The notes: a model not told the origin generated them from the letters alone. DNA of 58,400 nucleotides from Candidatus Scalindua arabica (GCA_018263435.1 JAANXD010000100.1:1-58400), one strand, 5' to 3'. Counted from the first letter of the stretch, positions 42,760-51,570 are shown. Numbers and translations: made by a program.

Positions 42760-43944
42760 TTATTTTTGTTCCAGTGCGGTTACAAACTTTTTCCCAAATT
42801 CCTGACACTCTTTTAAAATACTATCATCCGGAATTAGTTTTATTTTTAAGGAAGGTTTATGAAGTTTTATGTGCAGCCCGCTTAATCTGTCTTCAATCAT
42901 TTTCACAGCTTCACCGCTCCAACCATAAGAGCCAAAGACAGATCCCAGCTTAATCCCGGACTTAACTGTGGAAAGGAGGGAAAGAGCATCCCAGACAGGC
43001 TTGGGAGCATCACCGGCAACTGTAGGTGCGCCAACAATTATACCATCTGCCCTTTCAATAGCATCCCTGATAAATTGATGATCTGAACTGTTCATATCTA
43101 ATATTCTGGTATTCACACCCGCTTCTAATACACCTTTAGAGATGGCTTCTGCCATATTTTTTGTACTTTCATATATACTAACATACAAAATCAGAACATT
43201 CTTAATTGTATCTGTTTGGGCCTTACTCCAGCTACGATAGCTTTCAATATGTTTCCGGGGATCTTTACGTATAATCGGCCCATGTCCTGTTGCAATAATA
43301 TCTATGTCCAATTCCCCTATCTTATTAATTGCTTTAAGGATATACGGCTTAAACGGACGCATTATGCTGTCATAGTAATAGTGAAAAGGATAGTCAAAAT
43401 CACCGACCAAATCATCAAACATCCTTTCATCACAAAAATGTGAACCAAATGCATCGCACGTAAAAAGAATTTTTTCCTTCTCTAAATAGGCCCACATAGT
43501 ATCCGGCCAATGCAAATAGGGTGCAGATATAAATCTAAGTTCGCAGTTACCAAGATTAATCACGGTACTATCTTCGATGATTGTCAGATCTACCGATATA
43601 TTAATTATGTCTTTAAGTAAATGTCCTCCAGATTTTGAAATCATAATTTTTGCACTGCTTGCATACTTTATCAACTCTGGAAGTGCGCCTGAATGGTCCG
43701 GCTCTGCATGATTAACAATAATATAGTCAATATCCTTGAGATCAACCTGTGATTTAAGCCTTGAAATGAATTCAGATGTAAAAGGTTTTTTAACCGTATC
43801 TATTAATGCAGTTTTCTCATCCTTAATAAGATAAGAATTATAGGTAGTCCCATGGTCAGTCTTGAAAACTATGTCAAATACTTTCATTTCAGGGTCTAAT
43901 GCTCCAACCCAATATATGTTATCTTTTATTTTTATACTATTCAT
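42760..43944 (-). CDS. fprA: Flavodiiron protein (A-type, FprA)
   Basis: A soluble enzyme that reduces O2 to water and/or NO to N2O. The N-terminal metallo-beta-lactamase domain holds the diiron ligands in VNHAEPDHSGALPEL, YLHWPDTM, CDAFGSH and ATGHGPI. The C-terminal flavodoxin domain starts at LILYVSIYESTKNMAEAISK and includes GAPTVAGDAPKPVW for FMN binding. At 394 residues it is a minimal A-type without a rubredoxin tail. It is inserted between the glycerate kinase and gpgS genes with gaps of only 24 and 21 bases. Confidence 0.94.
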   Translation of the reverse strand: MNSIKIKDNIYWVGALDPEMKVFDIVFKTDHGTTYNSYLIKDEKTALIDTVKKPFTSEFISRLKSQVDLKDIDYIIVNHAEPDHSGALPELIKYASSAKIMISKSGGHLLKDIINISVDLTIIEDSTVINLGNCELRFISAPYLHWPDTMWAYLEKEKILFTCDAFGSHFCDERMFDDLVGDFDYPFHYYYDSIMRPFKPYILKAINKIGELDIDIIATGHGPIIRKDPRKHIESYRSWSKAQTDTIKNVLILYVSIYESTKNMAEAISKGVLEAGVNTRILDMNSSDHQFIRDAIERADGIIVGAPTVAGDAPKPVWDALSLLSTVKSGIKLGSVFGSYGWSGEAVKMIEDRLSGLHIKLHKPSLKIKLIPDDSILKECQEFGKKFVTALEQK

Positions 43945-43965
43945 ACTCTATTTTTTTATAAGTAT

Positions 43966-45174
43966 TTATTTATTGTCCTTCTCAACTGTATCAATAAGCT
44001 TTTCAAAAAAACCAGGTATTGCTGAAGTCACCCTGCTCCAATTCGGTATGAGTGGTGAGCCGCCAGGATCTTCAAAAAATTGATCTCCTGCAATCTTAAG
44101 CCCGTTAGTAAACGCCTCTACCGCCTTTGTTTCCATGTGCCTGTCAAAGTATAGCCCGTTAATTGCTGAATCAGTTTCATATTTTTCAATGAAAGCCTGG
44201 GCTGTTCTTAGATATGTGATGCTCAATGTCCGGAAGAATCCTTCATTAAATATTGTACCCGCACTTGCCATCGTAGTAAGAATTGTCCTGGTGATGTCTA
44301 TGCTCATCTTCATCAGTCCTGTTGTAACATCTTCTTCAGAGAGCGGCTGGTGTTTATGTTCATATGTCTCACATAAATCTACCTGACATATCCTTTTCCT
44401 GGAACAATTCCTATATATCTCTGCCAGAACTCCCACTTCCAGTCCCCAATCACCTGGAATTCTATTTACCCTTGCAAGGTCAGCTAACATGGAAAATTCT
44501 CCCGCCAGAGGATACCTGAAACTGTCCATGTATTTCAGGAAATCCAGGTCTCCCAATAATCTGCGCAACGCTCTCAACAGAGGCGTCACAAGGAGCCTGG
44601 TTACCCTGCCATGCATACGATCAGTGATACGGCTGTAATATCCTTTGCAAAATTCAAAATCCAGATCTTGATTGACAACCGGGTAACATAACCGTGCAAG
44701 GAATTCTCTGTCGTATGTCTGGACGTCACAGTCATGCAATACAATTACCTTTGATTTTTCACTTGCCAGAACATAACCGTAAGACATCCATGCAGATCTA
44801 CCCTTACCATCAGCACCTGCTGAAACATTCTTTTCGTCAAGCAGTTTATAAAGTTTCTTCATCCCTGGACCGTCATTCCATATCAACGTTACCTCCTGAG
44901 GCAGGACAGAAAAGAATTTCTTCGCATATTTAAATTGTTCTTTATTAAATCTACCCAGAGTTACTATTATTTGTTTTAAGTACTTAACATCCTTTAATTC
45001 GTTGAGTATTTTTGGTAAAGCGGTACCTTCTAATTCAGAAAAGATGGTCGGCAACACAAGAGCAATAGGTCTCAGGCGTGAGAGTTTCTTTATTTCTGAT
45101 TCCAGTTTGGCAATATCCCTGCTGCCAAATCTGTGTAGTGTTGTAATTTCTCCTGATTGATGAAAGTCCCCCAT
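43966..45174 (-). CDS. gpgS: Glucosyl-3-phosphoglycerate synthase
   Basis: A GT81 glycosyltransferase that transfers glucose from NDP-glucose to 3-phosphoglycerate. At 402 residues the features are IALVLPTIFSELEGTALPKI, GKGRSAWMSYGYVLASEKSK, the DxD site VIVLHDCDVQTYDREFLARL, FRYPLAGEFSMLADL, DWGLEVGVLAEIYRN and CETYEHKHQPLS. Several of these motifs are shared with the Persephonella/Methanococcoides type of GpgS. It is followed by fprA and preceded by the phosphatase gene. Confidence 0.9.
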   Translation of the reverse strand: MGDFHQSGEITTLHRFGSRDIAKLESEIKKLSRLRPIALVLPTIFSELEGTALPKILNELKDVKYLKQIIVTLGRFNKEQFKYAKKFFSVLPQEVTLIWNDGPGMKKLYKLLDEKNVSAGADGKGRSAWMSYGYVLASEKSKVIVLHDCDVQTYDREFLARLCYPVVNQDLDFEFCKGYYSRITDRMHGRVTRLLVTPLLRALRRLLGDLDFLKYMDSFRYPLAGEFSMLADLARVNRIPGDWGLEVGVLAEIYRNCSRKRICQVDLCETYEHKHQPLSEEDVTTGLMKMSIDITRTILTTMASAGTIFNEGFFRTLSITYLRTAQAFIEKYETDSAINGLYFDRHMETKAVEAFTNGLKIAGDQFFEDPGGSPLIPNWSRVTSAIPGFFEKLIDTVEKDNK

Positions 45175-45245
45175 GATACAAACCTCCTTCTATTTCTGAG
45201 TCATAACAGATAGATTGTAATCCCTGGATTCAACTAATAATTGAG

Positions 45246-46070
45246 TTAGTTATTATTAAACAAGTCCAAAACAGCTTTGTTCCAGCCGACCGGCCCGACC
45301 CCATCGGCATAAACAAGGCCTTCAACCTTTATGCGCTCTTCATAGTTTCCCGCTTCTTTCTTCACGAGAAACGCTTTATCTACTACTTCCAACATTGGAA
45401 GATCATTTAAACTATCGCCGAGACCAACAGTAGTTATCCTTGTATCCGGAGAGTTCTTTTTGAAGGTATCCGTCAAAATTTCAACAGCCTTTCCCTTATC
45501 ATTACCGTCCATAAGGTATACAAACCGTGCACCTTCAGTGTAAGTAAGACCGGAGGATAATATCTCATCTTTAATAATCTTAACATCATCTTCTCCACCA
45601 TAAATAATAAAGGGTAATGTATATTCTCTTTTTTGAGCAAGAAGAGCCTCTTCTCTGCTCAAACCTGTTAACTCAACAATTTCGTCAATAGTGAATTCGG
45701 CAATGCTCTTAATATTTATATCTGGTTTTCTCTTTATCTTTTCAAAGGCATCTACAAGCATTTGATATTCAGAACCAATCTCTATCACTAAATAACCATC
45801 ATCAATTTTATCAAATTCGCATTTCAAACCACCATATCCTTCAGGAATAAATATAGCCCCTCCATTTTCTGATATAAATGGTTCATTATTTGACAGTTTC
45901 TTACGATAGGCCTTTATTTCATCCCTGGATTTACTGGAACATAAGACAAGTGGTACGCCCTTTTCTCTCAATAACTCTAAAGCCTCTTCCGCTTCATAAA
46001 AAGAGTAAGTACTATGGTCTAATAACGTACCATCCAAATCCGTAAATACAATTATTTTTCTATTATTCAT
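45246..46070 (-). CDS. gpgP: Glucosyl/mannosyl-3-phosphoglycerate phosphatase (HAD-IIB)
   Basis: A HAD-superfamily phosphatase of the MpgP/GpgP type that releases glucosylglycerate from its phosphate. Motifs: FTDLDGTLLDHSTYSFYEAE (catalytic DLDGT), VPLVLCSSKSRDEIKAYRKK, PFISENGGAIFIPEGYG and VGLGDSLNDLPMLEVVDKAF. I chose ATG 46070 because family members start just before IVFTDLDGT; a TTG at 46112 would add 14 unconserved residues. Neither site shows a Shine-Dalgarno. A promoter-like TTGAAA-17-TAGAAT (46112 to about 46084, minus strand) would put the start of transcription almost at this ATG. Confidence 0.88.
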   Translation of the reverse strand: MNNRKIIVFTDLDGTLLDHSTYSFYEAEEALELLREKGVPLVLCSSKSRDEIKAYRKKLSNNEPFISENGGAIFIPEGYGGLKCEFDKIDDGYLVIEIGSEYQMLVDAFEKIKRKPDINIKSIAEFTIDEIVELTGLSREEALLAQKREYTLPFIIYGGEDDVKIIKDEILSSGLTYTEGARFVYLMDGNDKGKAVEILTDTFKKNSPDTRITTVGLGDSLNDLPMLEVVDKAFLVKKEAGNYEERIKVEGLVYADGVGPVGWNKAVLDLFNNN

Positions 46071-46133
46071 GCCACAAGTGGGAATTCTAGTTCTTTTAGA
46101 TAAATGTTTCAATATTAAAAAGGGAATGGAACT

Positions 46134-46162
46134 TTGACGGAAGTGTATTATTATTGTATAAT
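46134..46162 (+). promoter_or_regulatory. Sigma-70-like promoter P1
   Basis: TTGACG at 46134-46139 and TATAAT at 46157-46162 with exactly 17 bases between them. It points to the DUF1858-like gene 177 bases away. It lies in the divergent gap between gpgP and that gene. Confidence 0.65.
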
Positions 46163-46248
46163 TTCCGACTCGTTTTACTAATTATCTGGATTAGTTATCA
46201 GTTCGTAATAGATTATAGTGTCTATAAAACAGCAATGAATTAAAATTA

Positions 46249-46277
46249 TTGACTCTCTCATCTGTAAATGGTATATT
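46249..46277 (+). promoter_or_regulatory. Sigma-70-like promoter P2
   Basis: TTGACT at 46249-46254 and TATATT at 46272-46277, spacing 17. The predicted transcript would begin near 46284, giving a leader of about 55 bases before the ATG at 46339. It is the nearer and more plausible promoter of the five-gene run. Confidence 0.65.
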
Positions 46278-46338
46278 TTGGTTCTGCTCTTCGCATTGGA
46301 CTCTTTTTTTATAAATTAAGAAGAACGAGGATATCATA

Positions 46339-46608
46339 ATGCAAGAACCAGGGGAAACCCAACCTGAAACATCTGGAACAAACAAAGTCAACATAACAAA
46401 AGAAATGACAACAGGAGAGGTAACGGAAAAATATCCGGCCACGAGAGAGGTGTTTTCAAAACACTTTGGAAAGAGCTGTTTTGATTGTCCCGCATTTGGC
46501 ACGGAAGATGTAAATCTGGCATGCATGATGCACAATACAGATGTTGAGATGTTTGTTAGTGAATTAATTGAAGCAGCCCAAAAAGAGTTAGACTCAAAAG
46601 CATCTTAA
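46339..46608 (+). CDS. DUF1858-like protein with CxxC
   Basis: An 89-residue protein. After a polar N-terminal 20 residues it has the DUF1858 pattern: ITKEMTTGEVTEKYPATREV, then FGKSCFDCPAFGTEDVNLAC. The CxxC plus a third Cys suggest redox or metal binding; this domain is often annotated as hybrid-cluster-protein-associated redox disulfide. It heads a co-directional run with two cupins and a DUF2249 protein. Confidence 0.82.
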   Translation: MQEPGETQPETSGTNKVNITKEMTTGEVTEKYPATREVFSKHFGKSCFDCPAFGTEDVNLACMMHNTDVEMFVSELIEAAQKELDSKAS

Positions 46609-46664
46609 TCGGCCAGGGTATAAGGATTTTTCTAAAGCTGGAAATTTGTTGGGAGGAAGAGTAT

Positions 46665-46961
46665 TTGAATCTTATAAAATTACAGGAAAAAGTACAGTTT
46701 AACGAACAATTTCGTCCACAAATCTTATGTGCCGCCCCTGACGCAAAAGCACCTTTGATATGCTTAGAACCGGGCCAGGAAATACCGGCACATCCCAGTG
46801 GTACCGGCATTTTTTATGTACTGGAGGGAAAAGGTATTATTTACCTGGACGACGAAGAGATAAGCGTGTCAAAAGGCACGGTGGTAATTGCTCCTGAAGG
46901 ATCAAAAAGGGGCATCAAGGGAGTGGAAAGGCTGGTTGCTACAGCCGTTCACGTTAGTTGA
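46665..46961 (+). CDS. Small cupin protein (98 aa)
   Basis: A single-domain cupin. It starts at TTG 46665, supported by a strong GGGAGG eight bases upstream; there is no suitable ATG. Cupin motif 1 is reduced (EPGQEIPAHPSGTGIFYVLE with one His), and motif 2 reads VSKGTVVIAPEGSKRGIKGV. With fewer His ligands than enzymatic cupins it may be a binding or sensory fold. It is followed 11 bases later by another cupin gene. Confidence 0.82.
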   Translation: MNLIKLQEKVQFNEQFRPQILCAAPDAKAPLICLEPGQEIPAHPSGTGIFYVLEGKGIIYLDDEEISVSKGTVVIAPEGSKRGIKGVERLVATAVHVS

Positions 46962-46971
46962 AAGGACTATA

Positions 46972-47274
46972 ATGGGAGCGTTTAAACTAGAAGAAGTTAC
47001 AAAATTTTCTGAAGAAAATGTAGTATCCACAAACTTATATGATTCTCAAAAAGTTTGTACCAACTTCCTTTGTATGGAAGAAGGCCAATCAGCGCTGGAA
47101 GATACCAAAGAACAAAAGGTAATTATCGTAATTAATTCCGGCAGTGGTTCTGTTGTCACAGATGATGGAGAACAGGATATAGAAGAGGGAACCTTTATAT
47201 TATGTGAAAGAGGTGAATCCCGCTTGCTCAAAGCTAAGTCAAAGTTAACGGCTTTAGTGAACTCCATACCTTAA
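46972..47274 (+). CDS. Cupin-fold protein lacking His ligands (100 aa)
   Basis: Starts at ATG 46972 with AAAGGA upstream. An earlier in-frame start would overlap the previous gene and is rejected. The sequence has cupin spacing (KVCTNFLCMEEGQSALEDTK; INSGSGSVVTDDGEQDIEEG), but the usual His ligands are replaced, so metal catalysis is unlikely. Probably co-transcribed with the first cupin and could pair with it. Confidence 0.75.
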   Translation: MGAFKLEEVTKFSEENVVSTNLYDSQKVCTNFLCMEEGQSALEDTKEQKVIIVINSGSGSVVTDDGEQDIEEGTFILCERGESRLLKAKSKLTALVNSIP

Positions 47275-47342
47275 GAGTAGTGGCTTTTAACCTGTCAGAA
47301 ATTTAAGTTAATGCAATTTATAAATAGGAAAGGATAAAGTAA

Positions 47343-47579
47343 ATGAGCGAAGACAACGTTATAACACTGGATGTACAAAATATTCCACCACGCGAAAGAC
47401 ACCCAAAGATTTTTGACACCTTTGATTCTCTTCAACCGGGGGATAAGATGATACTTATAAATGATCACGATCCAAAACCATTAAAGTACCAGTTGGAAGC
47501 AGAACGAACAGGTCAAATGGATTGGGAATATATATTGTCCGGCCCGGAGGAGTGGAAAGTGGAGATACTAAAAAAATAA
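47343..47579 (+). CDS. DUF2249 protein (78 aa)
   Basis: A small protein with the DUF2249 signature: DVQNIPPRERHPKIFDTFDS, LQPGDKMILINDHDPKPLKY and WEYILSGPEEWKVEILK. The family occurs in denitrifying and hybrid-cluster gene neighbourhoods and is predicted to act in redox or cofactor chemistry. GGAAAGGA precedes the ATG. It belongs to the five-gene run. Confidence 0.88.
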   Translation: MSEDNVITLDVQNIPPRERHPKIFDTFDSLQPGDKMILINDHDPKPLKYQLEAERTGQMDWEYILSGPEEWKVEILKK

Positions 47580-47654
47580 TATGTTCATGCCGGAAAAATA
47601 GGGTCTTTAATTTTGATGTCCCCATAATACATTCGCAAAATAATAGGGACTATT

Positions 47655-47885
47655 ATGTTTGATCATGTAATGTTTGATACATTGGCATATGCGAAAAAGC
47701 TCAAATCAGCTGGTTTCACAGAAGATCAAGCTGAAATACAGGCAGAGGCTCTGGCAAGTATTATTGATGAAAAGTTTGCCACTAAACAAGACCTGAAAGA
47801 GCTTGAATTGCGTATGTTAGTCCGTCTTGGAGCTATTCAGGCGGCCGGCATTGCCATTGTAGCCGCATTGGTTAAGCTACTGTAA
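47655..47885 (+). CDS. Small coiled-coil membrane protein (DUF1640-like)
   Basis: A 76-residue protein with an amphipathic N-terminus (FDTLAYAKKLKSAGFTEDQA), a central coiled-coil (ATKQDLKELELRMLVRL) and a C-terminal membrane helix (IQAAGIAIVAALVKLL). It is a short relative of DUF1640/CCDC90-type proteins, function unknown. It closes the five-gene run. Confidence 0.78.
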   Translation: MFDHVMFDTLAYAKKLKSAGFTEDQAEIQAEALASIIDEKFATKQDLKELELRMLVRLGAIQAAGIAIVAALVKLL

Positions 47886-47968
47886 AGGCTATTGCCTCAC
47901 AAACCGATTACGAATTGAGGAATTAATTCCCAACCTGGATAAACCAGAACTAAAAGGCATTTAGTAAA

Positions 47969-49201
47969 TTAACTTTCGTGTGGAATACCTTCGGACAGGA
48001 GTTTTTCCATCCTGTCCAATCCTTCCTTAATATTTTCCATGGATGTCGCGTATGATATCCTGGCGTGGTGATCAGAACCGAAGCATACACCGGGAACAAT
48101 GGCCGTTCTGGCTTTATCCAGGATTAAATTTGCTAAATCGACCGAGTTAGTTGCTGTCTGGCCGCAGATATCACGCCCATACATAGCGGACAAATTTGGA
48201 AATACATAGAAGGCACCTTTGGGTAACATACAGGTTATTCCGTCCATATTATTAAGCCGTTCCACTATGTATCGCCTTCTCTTATCAAATTCTGTAACCA
48301 TATCCTTAATTGCTTTTTCATCTCCTTGTAAGGCAGTTATTGCCGCTTTCTGGGTAAAAGAGTTTGGACCGGAAGTCGAATGATCCTGGATGAGGGTAGC
48401 CGCTTTTATAATATCCGCAGGACCAACTGCATAACCAATTCGCCAACCCGTCATCGAATATGTTTTCGAAAACCCATTTACGGTAATCAGCTTCTCAAAG
48501 AAATCTTTACCAAATGAAGCAGGACTAAAGTGTTCCACTCCGTCATATATAATCTTTTCGTATATTTCATCTGATATAACATACAAACCGGCTTTAATTG
48601 CGACTTGGACTATTTCATAAAGTTCCTCTTTTGTATAAATGCTGCCTGTAGGATTACTGGGACTGTTTATTATAAGGACCTTTGTCTTGTCTGTTATGTT
48701 GCGTTCGATATCGCTTTTTGTAATCTTAAAGTCATTCTCATCGGTCGATTCAATGAATACTGACTTTCCTCTTGCAAGGACAACTTGTTCCGGATAGCTT
48801 ACCCAATATGGCGCTGGGATCAGAACCTCATCGCCATCATTACATAAAGCAAGGAGGCAATTAAAAATTGCCTGTTTGGCGCCGCACGAAGTAAGCACTT
48901 GCTGGGGTGCGTAACTTATATTGTTTTCTTTCGACAGCTTTTCACAGATAGCTTTTTTCAGGTCTGGAATACCGGATGTAGGCGTATATTTTGTAAAACC
49001 GCTTTTTAGAGATTCGATTGCCGCAAGCTTTATATCTTCCGGAGTATCATAATCAGGCTCTCCCGCACTAAGGCCTATTACGTTTACACCCTCGGATCTT
49101 AGTTGCTTTACTTTAGCGGTTATAGATAACGTCGCAGAGGGTTTGATTTTGTTTACTACTTGTGATATCGACATACTGAAGGTTTTCTCTATTAATTTCA
49201 A
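47969..49201 (-). CDS. Class I aspartate/aromatic aminotransferase
   Basis: A PLP-dependent transaminase of about 400 residues. The PLP Lys lies in NGFSKTYSMTGWRIGYAVG. Substrate and cofactor motifs include SAGEPDYDTPEDIKLAAIES, INSPSNPTGSIYTKEELYEI and ISDEIYEKIIYDG. The usual start is probably the internal ATG at MSISQVVNKIKPSATLSIT (49174). It resembles aspartate aminotransferases; the exact substrate is open. Confidence 0.92.
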   Translation of the reverse strand: MKLIEKTFSMSISQVVNKIKPSATLSITAKVKQLRSEGVNVIGLSAGEPDYDTPEDIKLAAIESLKSGFTKYTPTSGIPDLKKAICEKLSKENNISYAPQQVLTSCGAKQAIFNCLLALCNDGDEVLIPAPYWVSYPEQVVLARGKSVFIESTDENDFKITKSDIERNITDKTKVLIINSPSNPTGSIYTKEELYEIVQVAIKAGLYVISDEIYEKIIYDGVEHFSPASFGKDFFEKLITVNGFSKTYSMTGWRIGYAVGPADIIKAATLIQDHSTSGPNSFTQKAAITALQGDEKAIKDMVTEFDKRRRYIVERLNNMDGITCMLPKGAFYVFPNLSAMYGRDICGQTATNSVDLANLILDKARTAIVPGVCFGSDHHARISYATSMENIKEGLDRMEKLLSEGIPHES

Positions 49202-49363
49202 AAATATTAAGTATATAATGTGTTAGTTTATTAAAACAATTTGATATTGTCAATTTGTATTTGTACCTAATATGCTGCTTTTCTTCTTGCACGGTTGAAA
49301 TAACCTTGTAAAATTATGCAGATATCTTGTGAATCTAAGGCCTTATTAAATTAGGATAATAAT

Positions 49364-50299
49364 ATGCGGACACTGATTACAGGGGGCGCCGGCTTCCTTG
49401 GCTCCCACTTATGCGATTATTTAATGAAAAAAGGACATGATGTGATATGTATCGATAATCTGCTGACAGGGTCCTCAGAAAATATTGAACACTGTATTGG
49501 TGATCCGAAATTTACGTTTATTAAACATAACGTTAGTGAGTATATTTATATTGGAGGTGAGATAGACAATGTCCTGCATTTTGCATCGCCCGCAAGCCCC
49601 CTGGATTACCTGAAGTTTCCAATCCAAACCTTAAAGGTTGGTTCACTGGGAACGTTAAATGCTATCGGGGTCGCAAAAAGCAAGAATGCCAGGTTTTTTC
49701 TGGCATCAACATCAGAGGTTTATGGCGATCCTCTTGTTCATCCTCAAACGGAAGATTACTGGGGAAACGTAAATCCCGTGGGCCCAAGGGGTGTCTATGA
49801 TGAGGCAAAAAGGTTTGCGGAAGCTATGGTTATGGCGTATCACCGAAGCCATGAGGTTGATACAAGGATTGTAAGAATCTTTAACACCTATGGCCCCAGG
49901 ATGAGGGTAAATGACGGCAGGGCGCTACCCGCATTTATTTCACAGGCACTTAATGGGGAAGACTTAACCGTTTTTGGTGATGGTTCACAGACAAGAAGCT
50001 TCTGTTACATTTCCGATTTAGTGGAAGGGATATACAGGTTGTTGGTTTCAGATGTTACCGATCCGGTAAATATAGGCAATCCGACAGAAATAAAGTTAAT
50101 AGATGTGGCAAAAGAGATTGTGGAAATGACGGGAAGCAAAAGCAAAATCATCTTTAAACCGTTACCGATCGATGATCCGAAATGTAGACAGCCGGACATA
50201 ACAAAGGCAGAGAAACTACTGGCCTGGACACCTGAGGTGTCACGCACCGATGGATTGAAAAAGACTATTGAATATTTTAGAAGTGTTCTGCAAAAATGA
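49364..50299 (+). CDS. uxs: UDP-glucuronate decarboxylase (UDP-xylose synthase)
   Basis: An extended SDR enzyme making UDP-xylose from UDP-glucuronate. At 311 residues it has the NAD loop [38 protein letters not shown] (a family signature), the YxxxK pair in [20 protein letters not shown], and [19 protein letters not shown]. It supplies a sugar for surface polysaccharide. The ATG follows TTAGGATAATAAT. It is convergent with lysC. Confidence 0.92.
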   Translation: MRTLITGGAGFLGSHLCDYLMKKGHDVICIDNLLTGSSENIEHCIGDPKFTFIKHNVSEYIYIGGEIDNVLHFASPASPLDYLKFPIQTLKVGSLGTLNAIGVAKSKNARFFLASTSEVYGDPLVHPQTEDYWGNVNPVGPRGVYDEAKRFAEAMVMAYHRSHEVDTRIVRIFNTYGPRMRVNDGRALPAFISQALNGEDLTVFGDGSQTRSFCYISDLVEGIYRLLVSDVTDPVNIGNPTEIKLIDVAKEIVEMTGSKSKIIFKPLPIDDPKCRQPDITKAEKLLAWTPEVSRTDGLKKTIEYFRSVLQK

Positions 50300-50303
50300 A
50301 AGT

Positions 50304-50352
50304 AGGGGCGAACCCGCCAAACTGCTGTCGGGCAGGTAGCCGTTCGCCCTTA
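50304..50352. terminator. Possible bidirectional terminator between uxs and lysC
   Basis: GGGGCGAAC (50305-50313) pairs with GTTCGCCCT (50342-50350) around a short GC-rich interior, between two converging genes. The right arm touches the lysC stop. No clear T-run is present, so the role is only suggested. Confidence 0.35.
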
Positions 50353-51570
50353 CTCCTCTTTATCAAGCCCGAATGAACTGTGCATTGAGTTTAAGGCTTT
50401 CTCCGCTTGACTTTCTTCAATAACACAGGATATCTTAATCTCCGAAGTACTGATCATCTGTATATTGATTTTCTCATCGGATAATGTTTTGAACATCTTG
50501 TCTGCTATTCCACTATGAGTCCTCATACCGATACCCACGACTGAAAGTTTTGCGATTTTGTCATTGGCAACTATTTCTTTGGCCTGGATTTCCTTTTTTA
50601 TTCTTTCTGTCGTTTCCAGGGCAAGAGGCAGATCATCTTTCTGTACGGTAAATGTTACATCTGTTAATCCATGGGCACTGATATTCTGGATGATCATATC
50701 TACATTTATATTCTCTTTTGCAAGTTCATGAAATATCTTCGCCGCCTGCCCGGGTTCATCAGACACTCCAATTATGGTTATTTTTGCATCATTTTTCGTT
50801 ACTGTTGCTCCACTGACAACGATATCTTCCATTTCCATCACCTCTTTGCATATAAGGGTTCCTATACTATTATTAAAGCTAGACCTTACCCGGATAGGGA
50901 CATTGTATTTTTTTGCCAATTCAACAGACCGTACATGAACTACCTGCGCTCCCATACTTGCCAGTTCCAGGATTTCATCGTAGGATATTTTGTCGAGTTT
51001 TCTCGCCTTGGGGACGATGCGCGGATCGGCTGTGAATATCCCGTCAACATCAGTATATATATCACATATGTCCGCCTTGAGCAAGGCCGCAAGGGCAACT
51101 GCGCTGGTATCAGATCCCCCGCGTCCCAGAGTTGTGATATTGTCATTCTCATCTACTCCCTGATATCCGGCAACTACTACTATTTTATCCTTTGACAACT
51201 CTTCTAATATACGGTCAACTTTCATATTAACTATTCTTGCTTTTGTATGAAAGCTGTCTGTTGTAATTCCAATTTGTCTGCCTACAAAAGATACTGCGGG
51301 AGAGCCTAAAGAGTGAATTGCCATTGCCATAAGCGCGCTTGACATCTGCTCGCCTGTAGAAAGTAGTGAATCAAGTTCGCGCGCTGAAGGGTTATCATTA
51401 ATTTCGTAAGCTAATTCCAATAACTCATCAGTCATTTTCCCCCGCGCGGAAACAACTACAATTACCCTGTTACCGGCAGAATGAGCATCGACAGCGCGTT
51501 TGGCTGCCTCTTTCATGCGTCCGGCATCTGCTACTGATGTTCCACCGAATTTTTGGACAATTAGTTGCAC
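50350..51570 (-). CDS. lysC: Aspartokinase
   Basis: Phosphorylates aspartate in the route to Lys, Thr and Met. At 406 residues it has VQKFGGTSVADAGRMKEAAK at the start, TLGRGGSDTSAVALAALLKA, YTDVDGIFTADPRIVPKARK, and two C-terminal ACT domains (VTKNDAKITIIGVSDEPGQA; KLSVVGIGMRTHSGIADKMF), which bind feedback inhibitors. It is monofunctional, with no homoserine dehydrogenase domain. It follows the SIS gene by 32 bases on the same strand. Confidence 0.95.
   Translation of the reverse strand: MQLIVQKFGGTSVADAGRMKEAAKRAVDAHSAGNRVIVVVSARGKMTDELLELAYEINDNPSARELDSLLSTGEQMSSALMAMAIHSLGSPAVSFVGRQIGITTDSFHTKARIVNMKVDRILEELSKDKIVVVAGYQGVDENDNITTLGRGGSDTSAVALAALLKADICDIYTDVDGIFTADPRIVPKARKLDKISYDEILELASMGAQVVHVRSVELAKKYNVPIRVRSSFNNSIGTLICKEVMEMEDIVVSGATVTKNDAKITIIGVSDEPGQAAKIFHELAKENINVDMIIQNISAHGLTDVTFTVQKDDLPLALETTERIKKEIQAKEIVANDKIAKLSVVGIGMRTHSGIADKMFKTLSDEKINIQMISTSEIKISCVIEESQAEKALNSMHSSFGLDKEE

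Noticed and set aside
46191-46535. Minus-strand ORF across the DUF1858-like gene
   Set aside because: It overlaps the promoters and the start of a gene with clear domain motifs.
49230-49300. Promoter-like TTGTCA ... TAATAT upstream of uxs
   Set aside because: Spacing is only 15 bases and the distance to the gene is long; not convincing.
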